DNA from: Longimicrobium sp. | Lineage (GTDB): Bacteria; Gemmatimonadota; Gemmatimonadetes; Longimicrobiales; Longimicrobiaceae | Reading direction: 5' to 3' | Length of the DNA: 51,867 bases | NCBI GenBank assembly: GCA_036377595.1 | Contig: DASUYB010000120.1 | Span: forward strand, 1 to 51,867 | Program-made: the position numbers and the translations under genes | Shown here: positions 25,621-34,422 of the stretch, piece by piece | How positions within the stretch are numbered: the stretch's first letter is position 1 | Layout of the letters: each line of letters starts with the position of its first letter | The notes under the pieces: model-generated | What the model was told of the DNA's origin: nothing | The model's input: the letters and a program-made list of their open reading frames with translations, nothing else | Databases searched by the model: none

Positions 25621-27246
25621 CTACGCGCCGGCGCCGGGGTGACGCCCGGCGGGGGCGAACTCGCAGCGGAAGCAGGGGATCGGCGCCCGCACGCTCTTCA
25701 CGGCCACCTCGCCGGCGGCCACCAGCCCGTAGCGCTGCGGCACGCGGAGCGCGGCCACGGCGTGCGCGCTCAGCAGCACGCGGCCGGCGCCGGCGGCCGC
25801 CTCGAGGCGCGAGGCGATGCTGAGGGTGTCGCCCACGATGTCGCCGTCGCGGCCGCGCGCCACCACGCCACGGTGCACGCCCACCTGGATCTCGGGCGGC
25901 GCGATCCCCACCGCCCCGGCGGCCTGGTGGAAACGGCTGCGCAGCTCGGCCGCCGCCTCGAGCGCCTCGTCGGCGGCGGCGAAGGCCAGCACCGCCCCGT
26001 CGCCCACCGCCTTCAGCAGCTGCCCGCCGTGGTGCTCGGCGGCGCGCCGCGCCGAGGCGTGGAACACCGACGCCAGCGTGAGCGCCGCCGACTCGTCCAC
26101 CGCGCGAATGCGCGTGTAGCCGAAGATGTCGGCGAACACCACCACCGCCTCGCCCTCGGCCAGCGCGGACGCGGGGATCAGCCGGTCCAGCACCCGGTCG
26201 CTGCGCGCCTCCACCCGCCGCCACACCGGCCCGCAGGCCACCGCCACCGCCGTTCCCGCCAGCCACCCGCCCAGGTTCTCGGGGAGGTGCAGCATCCCCA
26301 TCAGCGCCGACGAAGCCACCCCTTCCACGGCCACGAAGAGGGAGAGGAGGATGAGCCCCACCACGCCGTAGACGGTGGCCGCGCGGATGGCCAGCCGCGG
26401 GTCGAGCGCGCCGGCGTAGAAGACTCCCACCGCCAGGCACACCGGCAGCAGCAGCACGCCGATGGAGATGAGCGACAGGAACACGATGTCGGTGACGGCC
26501 TCGGGAACGCTGGCGAACAGCGAGCCGGCCGCGTAGATCGCCACCCCCGCGGGAAACGCGAGCACCAGCGTCCAGAAAAGCGCGTAGAAGCCGGCGACCA
26601 GCCAGAGGATGCGCCGCCGCTGGACGGGTGCCGTCCGGCGGTACGCCGCGCGCAGGTTGAGCACGGCCAGCCCGATGCCGCCCAGCAGCGGCAGCAGCGT
26701 GGTCACTTCGGCGCCCACCAGCGGCAGGAGGAGCAGGGCCCAGGCGGTAAAGGCGATGGCGATGGCGGCCAGCGGCAGCGGCTGGTGCAGGGCGCGCAGC
26801 CACTCCGGCGGCCACCCGGGCGCGCGCGGGGGGATCGGCTCGGGGAAGAGCACGGTGAAGCGGAGGAGCACCGCGATGGCGGCCGGGATCAGCAGCGCCG
26901 AGAAGGTGTCCGCCGCCTGCGGCGACAATCCCATTCCGGCCGGCCAGCTGGCGCCCGCCACCGCCAGGAACAGCGCCAGCACCCGGCTCGCCGGGCGGTC
27001 CCACGCGCGCCAGACGATGCAGAGCCCGACCACCGCGATGACCAGGTCCATGACCGTGCCGAGCGCCACCGGCACCATCGCCAGCCCGCCCACGCCGTCC
27101 AGGTAGCGCGGGTTCGCGGCGAGCTCGCTGGCGTACCACTCCCTGGTGGCCCGGGCGGGGTGGGCGAAGAAGGCGATCTCCTCGAGGGTGCCGGCCAGCA
27201 GGAGGGCGGCGACGGCGGCGCGGGCGGGTCCGCGGGTGGAGAGCAT
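25621..27246 (-). CDS. Membrane-anchored class III adenylate cyclase
   Basis: The product has 541 residues from ATG 27246. The N-terminal two thirds hold about eight hydrophobic segments (for example LPLLGGIGLAVLNL, FYALFWTLVLAF, LISIGVLLLPVCLAV). The cytosolic C-terminal domain has the cyclase motifs VVVFADIFGYTRI (first metal Asp), LLKAVGDGAVLAF (substrate Lys, second Asp) and GDTLSIASRLEAAAG (Asp, Asn-equivalent Ser, Arg). These fit ATP rather than GTP use. It is divergent from mutL, with which it shares the upstream gap. Confidence 0.88.
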   Translation of the reverse strand: MLSTRGPARAAVAALLLAGTLEEIAFFAHPARATREWYASELAANPRYLDGVGGLAMVPVALGTVMDLVIAVVGLCIVWRAWDRPASRVLALFLAVAGASWPAGMGLSPQAADTFSALLIPAAIAVLLRFTVLFPEPIPPRAPGWPPEWLRALHQPLPLAAIAIAFTAWALLLLPLVGAEVTTLLPLLGGIGLAVLNLRAAYRRTAPVQRRRILWLVAGFYALFWTLVLAFPAGVAIYAAGSLFASVPEAVTDIVFLSLISIGVLLLPVCLAVGVFYAGALDPRLAIRAATVYGVVGLILLSLFVAVEGVASSALMGMLHLPENLGGWLAGTAVAVACGPVWRRVEARSDRVLDRLIPASALAEGEAVVVFADIFGYTRIRAVDESAALTLASVFHASARRAAEHHGGQLLKAVGDGAVLAFAAADEALEAAAELRSRFHQAAGAVGIAPPEIQVGVHRGVVARGRDGDIVGDTLSIASRLEAAAGAGRVLLSAHAVAALRVPQRYGLVAAGEVAVKSVRAPIPCFRCEFAPAGRHPGAGA

Positions 27247-27348
27247 GGCTGGCTCCGGGCTGAAGCGGGGCCGGACGGGGGTGGCTACACGAGAACGATG
27301 CGCCCGCGCGGCCGCGGCGGCAAGCGTTTCCGCCGCGCCCGCGGGCGG

Positions 27349-27377
27349 TTGCTGCGCCGGTGCGGGAACCGTAGCTT
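27349..27377 (+). promoter_or_regulatory. Promoter of mutL
   Basis: TTGCTG (27349-27354), a 17-nt spacer and TAGCTT (27372-27377) match the secD promoter in the -10 box. It lies 45 bp before mutL. Confidence 0.55.
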
Positions 27378-27421
27378 GCGACCGGTAAAACCGAATCTCG
27401 CCCGAACACGCGCCGGACCGA

Positions 27422-29260
27422 ATGCCACGCCGTATCCACATCCTCCCCGAGAAGCTCGCGAACCAGATCGCCGCCGGGGAGGTGGTGGAGCGGCCCGCGT
27501 CGGTCGTGAAGGAGCTGGTGGAGAACGCGCTCGACGCGGGGGCGACGCGCATCGAGATCACCGTGCGCAACGGCGGGAAGACGGAGATCCGCGTGGCCGA
27601 CGACGGGCACGGGATGGGGCGCGAGGACGCGCTCCTCTCCGTCGACCGGCACGCCACGAGCAAGATCCGCAGCGAGGCGGACCTGGCCGCCATCCGCACC
27701 CTCGGCTTTCGCGGCGAGGCGCTCCCCTCCATCGCCTCCGTCTCGCGCTTCGCGGTGGAGACGGCGGAGCGCGACGGCGACGGCACGCGGGTGATGGTCA
27801 CCGGCGGCCAGGTCGCCGGCGTGGAGGAGTGCGCGCGGCGCCGGGGGACGACGGTCTCCGTCCGCTCGCTCTTCTTCAACGTTCCCGCGCGTGCCAAGTT
27901 CCTGCGCTCCACCGCCGCCGAGAACCGCGCCATCGGCGAGGTCGTGACCATGCTGGCGCTGGCGCAGCCGCACGTGGCCTTCACGCTGGACTCGGGCACG
28001 CGCGACGTCCTGGCCCTCCCCGCCGCGGCCACGGTGGCGGAGCGCATCGCCGCGCTGTGGGGCGGCGACGCGGCGGACGAGCTGATCCCCGTGGCCCACC
28101 GCGACGGGAGCGTCGCCGTCACGGGCCTCGTCCAGCGGCCGCACAACTCGCGGCCGGGCGGGCGCAAATCCTATCTCTTCGTCAACGGCCGCGCCTTCAC
28201 CGACCGCTACCTGGTGAAGGCGGTGGACCGCGCCTACCGGACGACGATCCCGCAGGGCGTCTATCCCTCGCTCTTCCTCTTCCTCGAGGTGCCCGACGGC
28301 GAGGTGGACGTGAACGTGCACCCCGCCAAGGCCGAGGTGCGCTTCCGCGACCGAATCGGCGTGGAGCGCGCCATCGAGGAGGGGGTGCGCGCCGCGCTCG
28401 CCGGGCTGGAGAGCACGCCGGCGATCGGCCGCCGCGCCGTCGCCGAGCCGGAGCCGGGCGGCTACGGGGTCGCCCCCGGCTACGGCGTGAAGCACCTGCG
28501 CGAGGCGCGGGCGGCGTTCGGCGCCGCGCCGGCGTCGGTGCCGTCTGATGGGGACGGGGGGGTGGCGCCGGCCGAGCCGTTCGAGCCGCAGATGGCGCTG
28601 TTCGTCACCGGCGGCGGCGCGCCCGCGGCTCCGGCGTCTCCCGAGGCGACGTCCCCCTCCGCGCCGGCCGAGCTGATCGGGCCCGCGGCGATGATGTGGC
28701 AGGTGCACAACACCTACATCCTCGCGGAGACGCGCTCCGGGCTCATTCTCGTCGACCAGCACTCGGCGCACGAGCGGGTGCTGTACGAGGAGATCGTGCG
28801 CGGCTTCGACCGCGGCGAAGCGGCCAGCCAGCGCCTCCTCTTCCCCATCACCCTGCGCCTGTCGCCGGCGGAGTATGCGATGGTGGAGCAGGTGCGCGGC
28901 GTCCTCGAGCGCGCCGGGTTCGAGGTGGAGCCGTTCGGCGGGCGGGCGATCATCGTGCACTCCGTTCCCAATCCCCACCCGTACTTCGACGCGGAGCGCT
29001 GCCTGCGCGAGATGATCGCGGAGCTGACCGGCGGCTCGCCGCTGGTGGACAGCGCGCGGACGCAGCACCAGCGGATCGCGCTGACGATGGCGTGCAAGGG
29101 CGCCATCAAGGCCGGGCAGAAGCTGACGCAGCGGGAGATGACGGAGCTGTTCGACCGCCTGTTCGCCACCGAGCTGCCGTACCACGACATCCACGGCCGC
29201 CCCACGGTGATCCAGCTCTCCATCGCCGAACTGCACCGCCGGTTCGGGCGAAGCGGGTGA
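27422..29260 (+). CDS. mutL: DNA mismatch repair protein MutL
   Basis: MutL links MutS to strand incision. The product has 612 residues. The GHKL ATPase motifs are ELVENALDAGA, VADDGHGM and TLGFRGEALPS. The C-terminal domain keeps DQHSAHERVLYEE (endonuclease motif DQHxxxExxxxE) and ACKGAIKAGQ, so it probably nicks DNA. The usual CPHGRP segment reads DIHGRP, losing the Cys metal ligand. The Ala/Pro-rich linker spans roughly residues 335-415. It heads a line of co-directional genes with miaA, bshA, nadC and birA. Confidence 0.95.
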   Translation: MPRRIHILPEKLANQIAAGEVVERPASVVKELVENALDAGATRIEITVRNGGKTEIRVADDGHGMGREDALLSVDRHATSKIRSEADLAAIRTLGFRGEALPSIASVSRFAVETAERDGDGTRVMVTGGQVAGVEECARRRGTTVSVRSLFFNVPARAKFLRSTAAENRAIGEVVTMLALAQPHVAFTLDSGTRDVLALPAAATVAERIAALWGGDAADELIPVAHRDGSVAVTGLVQRPHNSRPGGRKSYLFVNGRAFTDRYLVKAVDRAYRTTIPQGVYPSLFLFLEVPDGEVDVNVHPAKAEVRFRDRIGVERAIEEGVRAALAGLESTPAIGRRAVAEPEPGGYGVAPGYGVKHLREARAAFGAAPASVPSDGDGGVAPAEPFEPQMALFVTGGGAPAAPASPEATSPSAPAELIGPAAMMWQVHNTYILAETRSGLILVDQHSAHERVLYEEIVRGFDRGEAASQRLLFPITLRLSPAEYAMVEQVRGVLERAGFEVEPFGGRAIIVHSVPNPHPYFDAERCLREMIAELTGGSPLVDSARTQHQRIALTMACKGAIKAGQKLTQREMTELFDRLFATELPYHDIHGRPTVIQLSIAELHRRFGRSG

Positions 29261-29324
29261 GGGGAGCGATGTCGATCCGGGCGAGATTTCGGTGCAACCT
29301 GTCGAATCGCGTGCGGGGCCGGCT

Positions 29325-29393
29325 ATAGATCCTTCGGCCTGCAACCTATTGCGCGGACGCTGGTTACGGTCTGGCCGGCCTCAGGATGACGTC
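29325..29393 (+). repeat. Dispersed repeat C, copy 2
   Basis: This is the second copy of the 69-bp element, between mutL and miaA. It differs from 25481-25549 at about eight positions, mostly in the centre. It ends about 28 bp before miaA. Confidence 0.85.
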
Positions 29394-29421
29394 GAAGGAA
29401 CTTCGAGTGGAAGGGTGATTG

Positions 29422-30375
29422 GTGAACGAGGCGACGGAGCGGCCGCAGGCGCTGGCCATCGTCGGCCCCACGTCGTCGGGGAAGACGGCGCTGTCGATCG
29501 AGGTCGCCGCGCGGCTGGATGGCGAGGTGATCTCGATGGACTCGCGCGCCGTGTACCGCGGGATGGACATCGGCACCGCCAAGCCGTCGCCGGAGGAGCG
29601 CGGCGCGGTGCCGCACCACGGGATCGACATCGCCGAGCCGTCGGAGCGCTTCAACGCCGGGCGCTGGGCCCGCTACGCGCGCGAAAAGATCGCGGAGATC
29701 CGCGGCCGCGGGCGCGTGCCGATGCTGGTGGGCGGCACCGGCTTCTTCCTGCGCGCGCTGACGGACCCCATCTTCCGTGAGCCGGAGATGGACCCCGCGC
29801 GCCGCGCCGAGGTCGCGCGCGAGCTGGCGGAACTGCCGGACGCGGAGCTGCATCGCCGGCTGGCCGAGAAGGACCCGGAGACGGCGGGGCGGCTGCGCGA
29901 GTGGGGCGGGCGGCAGCGCCTGCTGCGCGCGCTGGAGGTGCCGCTGCTGACGGGAAAGCCGCTGTCGTGGTGGCACCGCAACTCGCCGCCCGAGGCGCCG
30001 GGCGTGCCGGTGCTGGCGTTCGCGCTGGACGTCCCCCGCGAGCGCGTGTACGCCACCGTCGACGCGCGCGTGGACGCGATGGTGCGCGCCGGGCTGGTGG
30101 ACGAGGTGCGGTCGCTCGTTTTGCGCTACGGCGAGGACGCGCCGGGGCTGAACGCGCACGGCTATGCGGAGCTGATCCCCCATCTCCGAGGGGAGCGGAC
30201 GCTGGATGAGGCGCTGGAGCTGGTGCGCCGCAACACGCGCGCGTACACGAAGCGCCAGCAGACCTGGAACCGCCGCCAGCTCCCCGCCAGCGCCGTCCAC
30301 CTCGACGCCACGCGCCCCCGCGCCGAGCTGGTCGACGAGATCGCCGCCGCCTGGCGTGCCGCCGTGGGGACCTGA
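29422..30375 (+). CDS. miaA: tRNA dimethylallyltransferase
   Basis: MiaA prenylates A37 of tRNAs reading U-starting codons, using DMAPP. The product has 317 residues. The P-loop GPTSSGKTALSIEVA and SMDSRAVYRGMDIGTAKP are diagnostic, and VLVGGTGFF-type sequence appears as MLVGGTGFFLRAL. The C-terminal helical region ends with RNTRAYTKRQQTWNRR. GTG 29422 was chosen; a TTG one codon earlier is possible. A short hairpin (agcctcgc/gcgaggct, 30450-30473) follows. Confidence 0.95.
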   Translation: MNEATERPQALAIVGPTSSGKTALSIEVAARLDGEVISMDSRAVYRGMDIGTAKPSPEERGAVPHHGIDIAEPSERFNAGRWARYAREKIAEIRGRGRVPMLVGGTGFFLRALTDPIFREPEMDPARRAEVARELAELPDAELHRRLAEKDPETAGRLREWGGRQRLLRALEVPLLTGKPLSWWHRNSPPEAPGVPVLAFALDVPRERVYATVDARVDAMVRAGLVDEVRSLVLRYGEDAPGLNAHGYAELIPHLRGERTLDEALELVRRNTRAYTKRQQTWNRRQLPASAVHLDATRPRAELVDEIAAAWRAAVGT

Positions 30376-30574
30376 TCGCGCCACGCCGGGTACGCGGGCA
30401 GACCGGCAGGTCAGCCGGCGCCACGATCCGACGCTGGATGATGAGCCGAACAGCCTCGCGCAGTCTGCGAGGCTTCCCGTGAGTCGTAGCCGCGGCTTCA
30501 GGCGCCTGTTTGAGGTCGGCGCGGATGTCTTTCTGCAGGACTGGGCACTGGGCACTCGGCACTGGGCACTCTTG

Positions 30575-31750
30575 ATGAAAATCGGCATCACCTGCTACCC
30601 GACGTACGGCGGCTCGGGCGCCATCGCCACGGAGCTGGGGATCGAGCTCGCCGAGCGCGGGCACGAGATCCATTTCATCTCCTACGCCCAGCCCTTCCGC
30701 CTTCCCCACTTCATGGAGCGCGTCTTCTTCCACGAGGTGGAGATGGTCCACTATCCCCTCTTCGAGCACAACAACTACTCGCTGGCGCTGGCCGCGGTGA
30801 TGCACGAGGTGTCGCTGCGCGAGGGGCTCGACGTGCTGCACGTGCACTACGCTATCCCCCACGCCACCAGCGCGTGGATCGCCAAGGAGATGCTGGGCCC
30901 GCAGCACCCGGTGAAGCTCGTCACCACGCTGCACGGCACCGACATCACCCTGGTGGGCCAGGAGCGCAACTTCTGGGAGATCACCCGCTTCTCCATCCAG
31001 AAGTCCGACGGGATCACCGCCGTCTCCGACTACCTCAAGCGCGAGACGGTAGATGCCTTCCGCCTCCCCGACGACTCGATCGAGGTGATCCCCAACTTCG
31101 TCGACCCGGAGCTCTATACGCGCCAGCGCTATCCCTGCTGGAAGACGGCGTTTCTCCGCGACGGCGAGAAGCTGGTGCTGCACGTCTCCAACTTCCGCGC
31201 GGTCAAGCGCGTGCGCGACGTGGTGCGCACCTTCGCGCGGCTCACGCGCGAGGTCCCCAGTCGCCTGGTCTTCGTCGGCGACGGGCCCGAGCGCCCCGAA
31301 GCGGCCGACGAGGCGCGGCAGCAGGGGATCACCGACCGCGTGGTCTTCCTGGGGAAGCAGGACTCCGTCGCCGAGATCATGGCCTGCGCCGACCTGCTGA
31401 TCCTGCCCTCGCAGAACGAGTCGTTCGGCCTGGTCGCGCTCGAGGCGATGGCCAGCGGCGTGCCGGTGATCGCGTCGCGCGTGGGCGGGCTGCCGGAGGT
31501 GGTGGACCACGGCGAGAACGGCTTCCTGGCCCCCGTGGGCGACGTGGAGGCGATGGCCGACGGCGCCGCGCAGATCCTGCGCGACGAGGAGACCTGGCGC
31601 CGCTTCAGCGAGGCCGCGCGCCGGAGCGCGGTGGAGCGCTACAGCGTCGAGAAGGTCATCCCCCACTACGAGCGCTACTACGAGCGCATCGTGAACGGCG
31701 CGAAGCCGAAGGAGCCCGCGATCGCGCTCGCCGGGGCGGGGGAGGGGTGA
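30575..31750 (+). CDS. bshA: N-acetyl-alpha-D-glucosaminyl L-malate synthase BshA
   Basis: BshA joins GlcNAc to L-malate, the first step of bacillithiol synthesis. The GT4 glycosyltransferase has 391 residues. The opening MKIGITCYPTYGGSGAIATE, HVHYAIPHATSAW, TTLHGTDITLVG and the nucleotide-sugar site SQNESFGLVALEAMA are typical of BshA. The ATG at 30575 follows a tandem gcactggg stretch (30535-30571). The stop overlaps the nadC ATG. bshB and bshC are not in the window. Confidence 0.9.
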   Translation: MKIGITCYPTYGGSGAIATELGIELAERGHEIHFISYAQPFRLPHFMERVFFHEVEMVHYPLFEHNNYSLALAAVMHEVSLREGLDVLHVHYAIPHATSAWIAKEMLGPQHPVKLVTTLHGTDITLVGQERNFWEITRFSIQKSDGITAVSDYLKRETVDAFRLPDDSIEVIPNFVDPELYTRQRYPCWKTAFLRDGEKLVLHVSNFRAVKRVRDVVRTFARLTREVPSRLVFVGDGPERPEAADEARQQGITDRVVFLGKQDSVAEIMACADLLILPSQNESFGLVALEAMASGVPVIASRVGGLPEVVDHGENGFLAPVGDVEAMADGAAQILRDEETWRRFSEAARRSAVERYSVEKVIPHYERYYERIVNGAKPKEPAIALAGAGEG

Positions 31751-32658
31751 TGGAGATCGGTTCGGCGGATGCATTTACCGATCTGCGCCATGGTGATGCG
31801 ACGACGCTGCCGGGCGAGGCGCTGTGGCTGATCGAGGCGGCGCTGGCGGAGGACGTCGGGCCTGGCGACTTCACCACGCTGTGGACCGTGCCCGCGGAGC
31901 GCCGGGCCGTGGCGCGCATCGTGGCCAAGGCGCCGGGGGTGATCGCGGGAAGCGAGGTGGCGGTGGAGGTGTTCCGCCGCGTCGATCCCTCGCTCGCCGT
32001 CAAGGTCGTGGCGGGCGACGGGACCGCCGTCTCGGCGGGGGACGAGGTGATGCGCATCTCCGGCCCGGCGCGGTCGATCCTGACGGCGGAGCGGACGGCG
32101 CTCAACTTCCTGCAGCAGCTCTCCGGCGTGGCGACGGTGACGCGCCGCTACGTCGACGCCATCGCGGGCACGGGCGCGCGGGTGATCGACACGCGCAAGA
32201 CCACGCCGGGGATGCGGTGGCTGGAAAAGGCCGCGGTGGTCGCGGGTGGCGGGGCCAACCACCGCGGCGGCCTGTACGACATGGTGATGATCAAGGACAA
32301 CCACATTGCCGCGGCGGGCGGGATCACCGCGGCGGTCGAGGCCGTGCGCGCGGGGAACGACCGCCGCCTGCGCGTGGAGGTGGAGACGACGGATCTCGCC
32401 GAGGTGCGCGAGGCGCTGGCCGCGGGCGTGGACCGCATCATGTTCGACAACATGACGCCGGAGGCGATGCGCGAGGCGGTCGATCTCGTCCGGTCCGTCG
32501 ACGTTGCGCGGCCGGAGACGGAGGCGTCGGGCGGGATCACGCTGGAGACGATCCGCGGCTACGCGGAGACGGGCGTGGACTTCATCTCCGTGGGCGCGCT
32601 GACGCACTCGGCGCCGGCGCTGGACCTGTCGCTGCGGCTGGAGGCGGCCCGGGCGTGA
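31750..32658 (+). CDS. nadC: Nicotinate-nucleotide pyrophosphorylase (carboxylating)
   Basis: NadC converts quinolinate and PRPP to nicotinate mononucleotide in NAD synthesis. The product has 302 residues. Hallmarks are EDVGPGDFTT, ERTALNFLQQLSGVAT, DTRKTTPGMR, GGGANHRGGLYD, MIKDNHI and the C-terminal SVGALTHSAPALD. The start ATG overlaps the bshA stop (TGATG) and the stop overlaps the birA GTG, so translation of the three is coupled. Confidence 0.96.
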   Translation: MEIGSADAFTDLRHGDATTLPGEALWLIEAALAEDVGPGDFTTLWTVPAERRAVARIVAKAPGVIAGSEVAVEVFRRVDPSLAVKVVAGDGTAVSAGDEVMRISGPARSILTAERTALNFLQQLSGVATVTRRYVDAIAGTGARVIDTRKTTPGMRWLEKAAVVAGGGANHRGGLYDMVMIKDNHIAAAGGITAAVEAVRAGNDRRLRVEVETTDLAEVREALAAGVDRIMFDNMTPEAMREAVDLVRSVDVARPETEASGGITLETIRGYAETGVDFISVGALTHSAPALDLSLRLEAARA

Positions 32659-33473
32659 TCGAGCTGCGCGCCGACCGCTGGGAAGGCGCCACCGCCGGCG
32701 AGCTGGCGGCGCGCTGGGGACTTCCCGCGGTGCACCTCTTCGCCCGCGCCGGCTCCACCAACGACGTGGCCCGCGCCTTGGCGGAAGAGGGCGCGCCCGC
32801 GGGGACGGCGGTGCTGGCGGAGGAGCAGGTCGCGGGGCGGGGACGAGGCGGGAAGGGATGGCAGTCGCCGCCGGGGCTGGGGATCTGGCTGTCGGTGATC
32901 CTGCGCCCGGGCGCGCTGGCCGCGCCGGGGCTGCTGCCGATCCTGGTCGGCCTGGCCGCGGCGGAGGCGCTCGATCCCTTCCTCCGCCCCGCGCGCGTGG
33001 CCATCAAGTGGCCGAACGACCTCCATCTCGCCGGCCGCAAGCTGGCGGGGATCCTGTGCGAGGGAAGCTGGGACTCCGGCGTCCCCGGCCACGTGGTCGC
33101 GGGGATCGGCATCAACGTCCTCCACTCCCTCGGCGACTTCCCCCCCGAGCTGCGCGAGACGGCGACCTCGATGCGCATCGCCGCGGGGTGGATGCCGCCG
33201 CGCGCCGACGTGGCGGGCGCCGTGGCCCACGCGATCGTCCGCCGCGTCGCGGAGCCGCCGCCGGAGCTCGGCGGCGCCCTGCTCGACGCGCTGCGCGAGC
33301 GCGACGCGCTGCTCGGCCGGCGCGTGCGCGTCACCGGCGCGGAAGCCATCTCCGGCACCGCCATGGGCGTCACCCCCGCCGGCGCGCTCCTCGTCCGCAC
33401 CTCCGCCGGCGCGCTGAAGACGGTCCGCTCCGGCACCGTCCGCCTGGCGGAGACGGCCGCGGCACCCGAGTAG
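32655..33473 (+). CDS. birA: Biotin-[acetyl-CoA-carboxylase] ligase
   Basis: BirA activates biotin with ATP and attaches it to the carboxylase carrier protein. The product has 272 residues from GTG 32655. Biotin and ATP contacts are seen in AGSTNDVARALA, GRGRGGKGWQSPPG, IKWPNDLHLAGRKLAGIL and GIGINV. The N-terminal DNA-binding domain of E. coli BirA is absent, so it is a monofunctional ligase. The GRGRxGR motif has Lys for the last Arg. Confidence 0.93.
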   Translation: MIELRADRWEGATAGELAARWGLPAVHLFARAGSTNDVARALAEEGAPAGTAVLAEEQVAGRGRGGKGWQSPPGLGIWLSVILRPGALAAPGLLPILVGLAAAEALDPFLRPARVAIKWPNDLHLAGRKLAGILCEGSWDSGVPGHVVAGIGINVLHSLGDFPPELRETATSMRIAAGWMPPRADVAGAVAHAIVRRVAEPPPELGGALLDALRERDALLGRRVRVTGAEAISGTAMGVTPAGALLVRTSAGALKTVRSGTVRLAETAAAPE

Positions 33474-33509
33474 CGCCGCGGATCTCCCCGCCGCATCCCC
33501 CGTCTCCCC

Positions 33510-33731
33510 TCAGCCGGTGCAGGTCGTGCCGGTGCACTGCGGCGCGAACACCGTCTCGCACAGCAGCGGCACGGTGGCGCAGAACTGGGTCGGGCAGCCG
33601 TTGTGCGTCGCGTCGCACGGCAGGCCCGAGGCGCCGTGCGCGTGCATCGTCCCGCGCAGCGCGTGCGTCTCGCGCCCGGTCGCGAACGAATCCACACTCA
33701 CCGAATCGAGCTCCAGCCTCAGCTTCCTCAT
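33510..33731 (-). CDS. Cys-containing peptide with pinensin-like leader (3 of 4)
   Basis: The 73-residue peptide begins MRKLRLELDSVSVDSF, with RGTM at the transition. The core carries six Cys (PCDATHNGCPTQFC, LLCETV, QCTGTTCTG) in an arrangement unlike the tandem pair at 24683-25363. A strong GAGGAGGAG site precedes ATG 33731. It lies alone between birA and a divergent NYN gene, with no modifying enzyme nearby. Only the leader and GT(M/V) step are conserved among the four. Confidence 0.78.
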   Translation of the reverse strand: MRKLRLELDSVSVDSFATGRETHALRGTMHAHGASGLPCDATHNGCPTQFCATVPLLCETVFAPQCTGTTCTG

Positions 33732-33867
33732 CGTCTCCTCCTCGTCTTCGTCGGGTCGCCGTGATGCGGGCGGAGCCCGTCGCGCCGCAAACCGGGGGCC
33801 GGGCGCGGGCGGCTGGCACCCGGCCTGCGTAGGTTCGCGCGCAAAACCACGCGGACGGAGACGGAGA

Positions 33868-34323
33868 ATGGCGGAGCACGCGCGGAAGAATCACCGGCCC
33901 CAGCGGACGCCCCGGCAGGAGCGCTCGGGAAAGGCGCTGGTCGACGGCTCCAACGTGGCGCACAGCAGCGAGGGCGGGCAGGGGCGCCTGCGCAACATCG
34001 AGCTGGTGGTGGAGAAGCTGAAGGAAGACGGCTTCGAGCCCATCGTGGTTGCCGATGCGGCGCTCCGCCACCAGATCGACGACACCGCGCGCTACGAGGC
34101 GCTGATCGACGCCGGCGAGATCCGGCAGGCGCCCGCGGGGACGGACGCGGATTTCTTCATCCTCTCCTTCGCCCGCGAGCTGGACGCCAACATCGTGTCC
34201 AACGACCGCTTCCGCGACCGGCTGGAGAGTTTCCCCGACGCGCGCGACCGCATCATCCGCTACATGATCGTGGAGGACGAGGTCGTGTTCGAGAAGCGCA
34301 ACCGCCGCCGCCGCAAGCAGTAA
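33868..34323 (+). CDS. NYN-domain ribonuclease (Zc3h12a-like)
   Basis: The protein has 151 residues with a PIN/NYN fold. ALVDGSNVAHSS carries the first catalytic Asp, IVVADAALRHQID the second, and GTDADFFILSFARELDANIVSNDRFRD the metal-binding Asp cluster. The fold is that of Zc3h12a/Regnase RNases, so it probably cleaves RNA. The N- and C-termini are highly basic (RPQRTPRQER, KRNRRRRKQ), which suits RNA binding. GGAGACGGAG precedes the ATG. Confidence 0.85.
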   Translation: MAEHARKNHRPQRTPRQERSGKALVDGSNVAHSSEGGQGRLRNIELVVEKLKEDGFEPIVVADAALRHQIDDTARYEALIDAGEIRQAPAGTDADFFILSFARELDANIVSNDRFRDRLESFPDARDRIIRYMIVEDEVVFEKRNRRRRKQ

Positions 34324-34335
34324 CAGAATCTGGCC

Positions 34336-34395
34336 CACGCAGAGCAGCAGAGGCAGCAGAGATGAGTTCTCCGCTGCCTCTGCTGCTCTGCGTGA
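34336..34395. repeat. Palindromic repeat A, copy 3
   Basis: A nearly perfect 26-bp stem (cacgcagagcagcag... with ...ctgctgctctgcgtg) closes a 7-nt loop. It lies between two convergent genes, 12 bp after the NYN stop and 27 bp from the TPR stop, and is well placed as a bidirectional terminator. Confidence 0.88.
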
Positions 34396-34422
34396 GCCCT
34401 GTTTTCTTCCGTTGCTTCGCGA

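Noticed and set aside
30535-30571. Tandem gcactggg stretch as an operator for bshA
   Set aside because: A similar degenerate stretch near 8177-8195 lies at the end of an unrelated gene, so it looks like a general low-complexity repeat.
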